Shown here one piece after another: positions 57,313-64,000 of a DNA stretch of 64,000 nucleotides. Origin of the DNA: Pristionchus mayeri. Its lineage: Eukaryota; Nematoda; Chromadorea; Rhabditida; Neodiplogasteridae. Made by a program: the position numbers and the translations under genes. Below the pieces are notes generated by a model, which was not told where the DNA came from, did not search any database, and saw nothing but the letters and a program-made list of their open reading frames with translations. The stretch spans positions 26,083,469 to 26,147,468 of the forward strand of contig BTRK01000005.1 of assembly GCA_036245805.1 (NCBI GenBank), written 5' to 3'. Each line of letters opens with the position of its first letter. Positions within the stretch are counted from its first letter, which is position 1.

Positions 57313-58904
57313 AGACCAGAATTCCAAAGGCTTAATCACACTATGTAAGGCTTGGCCCGCGACGGAAGCACGTGGATGGCCTAGCCGAATTAGATGCTAC
57401 TAAAATACCTATTAGCCGGAGAGCTAAACCTTCTCCGATAAAAACAGACGACCGATTAGTCAATTCCAAGCGGAATATACTTCCACTCTGATGGGAGAAA
57501 ACAGTCGATGACACCTGAAAATACAGATAGGAACAACGTATCCCTCTCTTCCCTCGGAAAAAACTTTTCCTTTTACATCCCGGAAGAAATCCATCCCTCC
57601 TCTACCTCACAGTGAACTAACTTCATACGGAATCGCCCGTCAACGTAAAGCGAGAGATAGCAGAAAACGCTCAGGCTATAGCAGCCTCTGGCATTCATAG
57701 AACGATTTTCACGAATAATGAACCTCAACTAAAGGCACGCGTATCAAATCTCAACGACCTTGAAGAAATGAAGAAAAATGCAGAAAGAAGGTATAGACAA
57801 GAATAAAACGTCGATCCACGATATTGACGACACGATGAAATAACGATAGGACGCCGTGGCTACAAAAAGAAAAGATGCTCCGCCATGGCGATAAGACGAA
57901 AATGACGACATGAAAAAAACGATCCGTAATACCTCTTAGCTCCAACACTTAACCTTACATACGAATTTCGCTGACAACGAGTAAGACTTTTGCGGTTCCC
58001 TTGCAAGGGCTTCGAAGCAAACCAAACTTTTCCAGTCTTTAGGGAAGTAAATTGCGCGCCTACTCGATTTTTAGCACGGGGTTTTTCATGCTTCCCACGC
58101 GAAAAACCGTCAAAATGGGCCGGGTCCTCCTGTCTGTGCGACGTTCAAAGTACTTAAAATATATACCCCTCGCCGGTTCGACTCCCCATCGAAGCAAATA
58201 ACTTTTGTTTGGTCGGAAACTCAATTTTTAGCACCTACCGGTTTGGCCTACCTGAAAATCGGTCAGGATATCCAAACTAGGTTATAATTGGTATGTATTG
58301 GCCAATTTTCAGCATAAATGAAATATTTCGAAGCTATATTCGGGCGGTGAGAGTTCAGAAAATTTCTAAAGTGAGAGTTCAGAAAATTTGCAGCAAGCTG
58401 CTGCAGCCGTGAATAGAGATTTGCTGCCGCTCGACCTGGAATCCGATTCAGCGCCATTTACTCCAAAAACTTCAAAAAATCTCAAAATCTACTTTTCTGA
58501 CTGTACCAGCGTTGTCATGATCCTCTCGTGAGAGGAGTGATATACAATCCAAAAAGCTAGAGAAGCTTTTCCTCCACATTCGATTTGCGCTAATTCTAGT
58601 TTATATAATCGGTATAGCGAATAAATTAATCACGAGTTCCTCAGGCGACATTTTCTCTTAAAATGAGCCAAAAACGAGTTATGAGCGGCCAAAGTTCAGG
58701 TCTCGAGTAGAGTGCCCAGAACCATGGTCTTAGTAATGATCGATCGGTGAGGAACAAATCTTTGGGGGATTGAAAGGCATACTTAGGAATGCCCAAAACC
58801 GGTGTTAACAACAGTACTCGATTTTTGAACAATTCCCAAGAAATGAAAATCTAGATCGATCTCTCGTGTCTGGGGTGATATGTTATTTTTCGCTTATAAG
58901 TATA

Positions 58905-61279
58905 CAGTACCGTCCAAAAGTCATTGGACGCTTTTTGAATCTTTTGTAGCTTATTGCCCAGGAAAGGGATCATTCTAGTCATGGACGGGTCGGACGACGC
59001 ACGTGTTTGAAAATGCGCTAGTCGCGACGCGCAGCCGCGACGCACAAAAATTGGTTACGGAAGTTTTGGGCAAAGCTTGAGTGGCGTGGCTAGCCACGGT
59101 TTCGAAGTTCCTGTGCATTGTTTTAGAACGTTTTCGTGAATGAATTGAATGAATTTGTATACCATCATCAATGCATTTGTACATTTATGCAGGGCATGAT
59201 TACGGTGAACAATAACAGGTACAGAATTGTAAAGACTGTAATGAGAGGTATTGAAGAATCGAATGGGTGGCTCGATTAGTAGTAAGTGGGAAAGTACATA
59301 CGTATTTACAAAGGTACAAAACACGGAAATGACTAGAAAGTTAAGCTGGCTGGGAAGTATACACGAGATAGAGGAAACTACCGCCTCGCTGTGATTGTGA
59401 AGCGGAGAAAGCCATTAACTTGGCGGCGATTGCCTTCTCGTTCACGAGGAGGAAGAACGTCTGCTCGGGATGCAATTGCAGTCTCAATTACCCAGTTGAA
59501 TTAACGATAGCGAACGTGACACTCACCGTCTTTTGATGATGAGAATCTGTTCCACTCCAATTTCGAAAAACCGACGATAGATTCTTTCTTCTTTCGTTGA
59601 TTGTCATCCTTGTTAATTCCCTGGAATGCACAGATAAAAACGCAAGCGAATTAATCAATTAACATGAGCAAAACAACGTTGAAATGCACACATGAAAGTG
59701 GCGAGCGGCGCGAGAAATATGAAGAGGGCTCGTTTAGCGCACAGTAGGTAACGATTTCAGCATGGTCGGAACAGAGAAAAAACTGCGAAAAAGATGCGCG
59801 CATATGCGGACATATTTTCCGTGAATATTTAAGATAAAATTATTATTTTTATTGCAAAAGTTCACAAATTCATATAGAATTTCTAGTTCCTACCCATGAG
59901 TAGTATCAGATTTCCATAAAGTGCTCAAAATTGCGGCAACATGTTGAATTTGCCCAAGACTACCGTATTTCTGGCTCTCGGCGACTGCATTTTAGTGAGA
60001 TGTGACATTTTTACACTACCACCTGCCGATCTTTTGGGAGCGCGTCTTTTTTGTTCATCAGTCCCGTCCGTGTAGTGCTAAGATGTTATGTACCAAATTC
60101 ATCGAAGATTATGATCATGATATTGGGGTATGACGAAATTGCCTAGTTATTGCGTAGTGATGACGTAATCAAAGAACACTTTTTTTAAAACGGCATTATT
60201 CTTATAAAGATTTTTCCTGCTCGTCATACTTTCTGAGATTGGAGATGTGAGCGAGGCCTACCCAGAAAAATTTTTTGAGCTTGCTGCGCGATCGCACATT
60301 TGCTGCAGCCGTGCTGCAAAATCGAGGTCGAAAATTCAGATCTCGGCTCCTAGACTAGCTAGAGACTCGTTCAAGGCACCAAAATGATCGCCATCATGAG
60401 TCCAGATGATCCTGGGAATATGAAAACAATATTTCGAAATTTGCCCACAGGGCATTAAAAAATCACTTTTTTTGCATGACTATTTTTTGGCCAATCATAA
60501 CTTTGTGGGGAGGGTAGATAAAAATATGTTTTTTACATAGGAATGTTCAAAATGTATTGAAGATCTGATTTCCAACTTTTTAGAGCGATTGGATACCTTT
60601 CCTGCCCACGGCGTTCGGTTTTCGGCCGGGAAACACCTTGTTTACGCCTGTACTCTCTCGCTCATAGGGGCAAACAAGGTGTTTCCCGGCCCTAGTATAC
60701 CTCAGAAAAACGAACGCCGCGGGCAGGAAAGATATCCAATTCCTATGTAAAAACCAGATTTTTAACTGCATTTTCCATGTAGTTATGAATGTCCAAAAAA
60801 TGGTCATTCAAAAAAGTTATTTTTTCGTGCCCTGAGGGCAAATTTCGAGATATTGTTTTCATATTCTCAGAATCATCTGGACTCGTGATAGCGATCATTT
60901 TGATGCCTTGAACGAGTCTCTAGCTAGTCTAGGTGCCGAGATCTGAATTTTCGACCTCGATGTTGCAGCAAGGCTGCAGCAAATGTGCGGTCGCGCGGCA
61001 CTTTCAAATTTTTTTTCTGGGTAGGCCTCGGTCACATCTCCAATCTCAGAAAGTATGACGATCAGGAAAAAATCTATGTAAGAATAATGCCGTTTTAAAA
61101 AAGTTTTCTTTGATTACGTCATCACTAAGCAATAACTAAGCAATTTCGTCATACCCCAATATCATGATCATAATCTTCGATGAATTTGGTACGTAACACC
61201 TTAGCACTAGAATGATCCCTTTTCTGGGCAATAAGCTACAAAAGATTCAAAAAGCGTCCAATGACTTTGGACGGTACTG
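58905..61279. mobile_element. 2.4-kb TA-flanked TIR element with a nested insertion
   Basis: Ends CAGTACCGTCCAAAAGTCAT and its complement (ATGACTTTGGACGGTACTG) with TA at 58903-58904 and 61280-61281. Arms pair through AAAAGGGATCATTCTAGT and CTTCGATGAATTTGG. The interior shares GGCCTACCCAGAAAA and CATTTGCTGCAGC with 40732-41443. The centre holds a second hairpin (60600-60735, GGAAACACCTTGTTTACGCC). The left arm is interrupted at 58980-60072. Confidence 0.85.
58980..60072. mobile_element. 1.1-kb insertion with CAYGGACGGG ends and 4-bp target duplication
   Basis: Starts CATGGACGGG and ends CCCGTCCGTG, flanked by TAGT at 58976-58979 and 60073-60076. The intact right arm of the host element reads CATTCTAGTGCTAAGG across the empty site, confirming the boundaries. 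No ORF of length. Short CA-type ends with a 4-bp duplication could fit a Chapaev/CMC-like element, but the end motif alone does not prove it. Confidence 0.8.
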
Positions 61280-61343
61280 TAGGTTCTTAATAGATTTTAG
61301 TTTATAAGTAGTTCATAACCTTAAAAAGAACTGTACGCTGCAG

Positions 61344-61460
61344 GTGCAAAGAGATGAATTCGACAAGTCAGTGTACGTGCTGACCAAGACAGTGTGTTCG
61401 TGCTCGTGTCCCTCTAGAAGATCCTCTATACTCGCCAACATAAAAGACTTCTTCGGTTAA
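61344..61460 (+). CDS. probable terminal exon of an unidentified gene
   Basis: After a ctgcag acceptor (61343) a 39-codon frame runs to TAA (61458-61460): VQRDEFDKSVYVLTKTVCSC then SCPSRRSSILANIKDFFG. The balanced composition, acceptor and stop fit a real last exon. It may end the gene that begins at 49132, which would then span 12 kb of repeats. This link is not proven. Confidence 0.45.
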   Translation: MQRDEFDKSVYVLTKTVCSCSCPSRRSSILANIKDFFG

Positions 61461-62211
61461 CCCCTTTCGTCTCTAGTAATTCTACTTATTCATCACGGGT
61501 TCTTCCATATCAGGTATTCATTCGATTGATCATTGTGCCATTCCATCTTTTACAGTATCCCTCGAGTTAGGTGTGATCGATCATGCTCAAAACTACAAAC
61601 TCCCCTCACCATTCCGTTCCGCCTGTGATATTTCAACTCTGCTGATATCATATTCACATTCCACAAATTCCATAGCTGTATCGGATAATAGTGTCCATAA
61701 AGCTTGTCTACATTTATTATGTACAATGATAAATTCAATGATGGGCAAAGGACTTGTATAGTGTATTCGGTTTAGTGGCTCGTCCTGATTTCCTGCGAGA
61801 GATGTTCGATTCCTCGGCCGACTCATTCCTGTCCGTTGCAGGATAGAGAACGGGTGAGGAGGATTCTCCCTTCTGAACAACTTATTCGCTACTCAACATA
61901 ATCAATCCATCATTGAGAAAACAAACTTCAAAAATTGATAAATATTTTTCAACCTTGGGGAGAGGACTCTTCTCATCGGCTTCTCCATCATCTTTCCTCC
62001 ATTCACTTCTCCTCTTCATTCCAAGAACAAATGGTTTCTTCTCTGCCTGGGAGTCACTTACGCTTCCATTTATTTAAAAAGAGAGTAGCACAATTGTGCG
62101 TATTCTCTAACAAGCCAATGAATCCAGCGAAACGCCTCTAGTTAGGTGTATAATCTCGTAATTGCGAAAATGCGAAAACGAAAATGAAAGGGACTGCGAA
62201 AACGGGGCGGT
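61461..62211. other. no gene seen, one tRNA-like stretch
   Basis: 61757-61822 on + has GTATAGTGTATTCGG and, after the CTGCGAGAG region, ATGTTCGATTCCTCGG, a weak A-box/B-box pair like tRNA-Asp/Glu relics. No supported protein. Confidence 0.35.
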
Positions 62212-62398
62212 TGCACCCCCCAGTGGTCGAAAGGGTAGGTCACAAAAATTTTAAAAAGTGGGCACGTTTCTAAACGTTAATATAAAATCGTTGAAAATGG
62301 GAACGTTTCCTACTTCTGTACTGGTCCACACTCCAAAAACCGGGCACGTTATGTCTTTATGGACCTACTTTTCGACCACTGGCACCCCCTCTCAATGC
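62212..62398. mobile_element. 187-bp inverted-repeat MITE
   Basis: GCACCCCCCAGTGGTCGAAA on the left and TTTTCGACCACTGGCACCCC on the right. Inner GGTAGGTC/GACCTAC pair also matches. No clear target duplication. Confidence 0.7.
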
Positions 62399-62742
62399 CA
62401 TTAACAATGTCAATTTTTTTTTCTCAGAAATTTCAGCCACCAGAGAATATGCATAGAAATGGATTTCGATGGGGCACTATTGGGGTCCGAAAAAGGCCTA
62501 TGAACTTGGCTTGACCAAATTTGCTCATTGTCGATTTTTTGATCTACCATTTTGGAATACTGCAATTCGGTTAACATTAATCGAACCAAGGGTGGGTTTA
62601 TCTTGAGTATTTTTCAAATAACCTGAACCTGAAAACCTAGGACTTTTTTCATTTTCTAAGCTTATTTTCAAATAACTCGATAACGAGTGATTGTAGAGTT
62701 TAAATCATATGAGAATATTTTGTCGGAATTGTGGAGATCTGT

Positions 62743-64000
62743 TTAGCACGGATCTCCTGTAAAAATGCAGGAGAATGAGACCCCGTTGCGACAGAAAAAA
62801 AATTTGGGTCATGGATTTCACTGAAAACATGAGGACTGACCAAAGTGAGGATGGCGAACACGCCTATCAACTTCGTTTTTCAAAATTTGCATATTTTGAC
62901 CTACCACTTCGGAAGGCTGTATCTCCGTCAATTTTTGACCTACAGCGATCGCATTTTTTCGAATCGATGCGCATTCAGGTCATCTACAAATAAGTTCGCT
63001 TATGCTAATTGCAGAAATTACGTCTTCACATTGTCTTGATCAAAAACGTTATTTTCTGACATGAAACTACCTTCCATGATTCGAAAGGCACGAATTTTAT
63101 GCTTGATTCGGATTCCCCACCCCAGAATTGGGGTACGTACATAGTTCGTTTGTCATAACTCGGGGACGCAGATACCGCTACTCAGTAGGGATACTCCGAA
63201 CTTGGTGCAATTTTTTTTGGAATAATCACTTTTCGGCTCGCTTTTTGCTTTTGACTTTGCAAAGCAAATTTGCAAAGCAAGACTACTGGGCGATAGCTCT
63301 AGAGAAGGTCTCCAATAATGACTGAGGGGTTCACGATGCCAAAGTTGACGGTTTTCGAGTTACGGCGTGAAAACGAATTCAGTAGAACTATGTGGAAGAT
63401 GAGAGGACTCCCTCCACAGTAAATCTGTGAAAGTGCTTTTCGAGCCATATCTCGCAAGCCGTCAACTTTGGCATCGTGAACCCCTTAGTCATTATTGGAG
63501 ACCTTCTCTAGAGCTATCGCCCAGTAGTCTTGCTTTGCAAATTTGCATTTGCAAGTCAAAAGCAAAAAGCGAGCCGAAAAGTGATTATTCCAAAAAAAAT
63601 TGCACTAAGTTCGGAGTATCCCTACTGAGTAGCGGTATCTGCGTCCCCGAGTTATGACAAACGAACTATGTACGTACCCCAATTCTGGGGTGGGAAATCA
63701 GAATCAAGCATAAAAATCGTACCTTTCGAATCATGAAAGGTAGTTTCATGTCAGAAAATAACGTTTTTGATCAAAACAATGTGAAGACGTAATTTCTGCA
63801 ATTAGCATAAGCGAACTTATTTGTAGATGACCTGAATGCGCATCGATTCGAAAAAATGCGATCGCTGTAGGTCAAAAATTGACGGAGATATAGCCTTCCA
63901 AAGTGGTAGGTCAAAATATGCAAATTTTGAAAAACGAAGTTGATAGGCGTGTTCGCCATCCTCACTTTGGTCAGTTCTCATGTTTTCAGTGAAATTCATG
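62743..64000. mobile_element. palindromic element with C-type terminus, cut by the window end
   Basis: The left end TTTAGCACGGATCTCCTGTA carries the family C terminal motif. Left arm 62816-63330 pairs with 63480-63999 (ACCTACAGCGATCGCATTTT, TACGTACATAGTTCGTTTGT, ACTTTTCGGCTCGCTTTTTG and complements) around a turn near 63405. The right end should lie about 70 bp beyond the window. Confidence 0.85.

Larger units (their letters stand above)
50585..58880. repeat. outer 8.3-kb inverted structure, family D termini
   Basis: ATATCATGCCAGTCACGCGAG at about 50590 and its complement near 58855-58875 mark the ends. Inner arms 51282-51670 and 57955-58780 pair (CATGGTTCTGGGCACTCTAC, CCGCTCATAACTCGTTTTTG, GGTTCCCTTGCAAG and TTACTCGTTGTCAGCGAAAT with complements). 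The left arm is opened by the two TTAA elements at 50690-51277. About 6 kb of other sequence lies between the arms. Confidence 0.6.

Overview
The window reads as nuclear DNA of an animal, most likely a nematode. Spliced genes use GT-AG introns of about 35-65 nt. There is an operon-like run of small same-strand genes, an NOP10 close to the nematode type as I remember it, and an arginine kinase of the invertebrate kind. Long G homopolymers occur throughout. The genus cannot be settled from the sequence alone. No bacterial, plasmid or phage backbone is visible.

Layout. Four genes lie head to tail at 1.6-5.0 kb (+): NOP10, a small membrane protein, a proteasome-assembly-chaperone-3-like protein, and the start of a mitochondrial isoleucyl-tRNA synthetase (IleRS). 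The IleRS reading breaks off into about 8 kb of repeats. Its C-terminal zinc-knuckle end reappears at 13.8-14.2 kb, but I could not find the catalytic core. A small lysine/alanine-rich histone-H1-like gene (-, 15.2-15.5 kb) is divergent from a mitochondrial ribosomal protein mS39 (PTCD3) gene. I could piece mS39 together from 21 exons across 16.3-45.1 kb, about 2.0 kb of coding sequence in a 28.8-kb gene. Most of its large introns are filled with inverted-repeat elements. An 11-exon arginine kinase follows (46.3-47.9 kb), with a 2-nt frame break in exon 7. Then come an unrecognised gene (from 49.1 kb) and scattered exon-like pieces up to 61.5 kb.

The rest is mobile DNA, and it is dominated by palindromes: long-armed foldback elements nested in one another. 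Many end in a shared motif of roughly 30 bp. Others have classical terminal repeats with target duplications that can be read directly (TA, TTAA, 4, 6, 8 and 9 bp). In several places one arm of a palindrome supplies the empty site of an insertion in the other arm. One palindrome sits at a TA inside a non-LTR retrotransposon reverse transcriptase, and removing it restores the reading frame. Several elements carry degenerate tRNA-like sequences (A and B boxes) in their arms or loops.

Together the genes are mostly for housekeeping and mitochondrial translation (NOP10, mt-IleRS, mS39). They persist in a landscape where palindromic elements have been able to expand inside introns. Exon joins were inferred by eye from splice sites, phase and remembered homologues. 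Many boundaries carry an uncertainty of a few bases.
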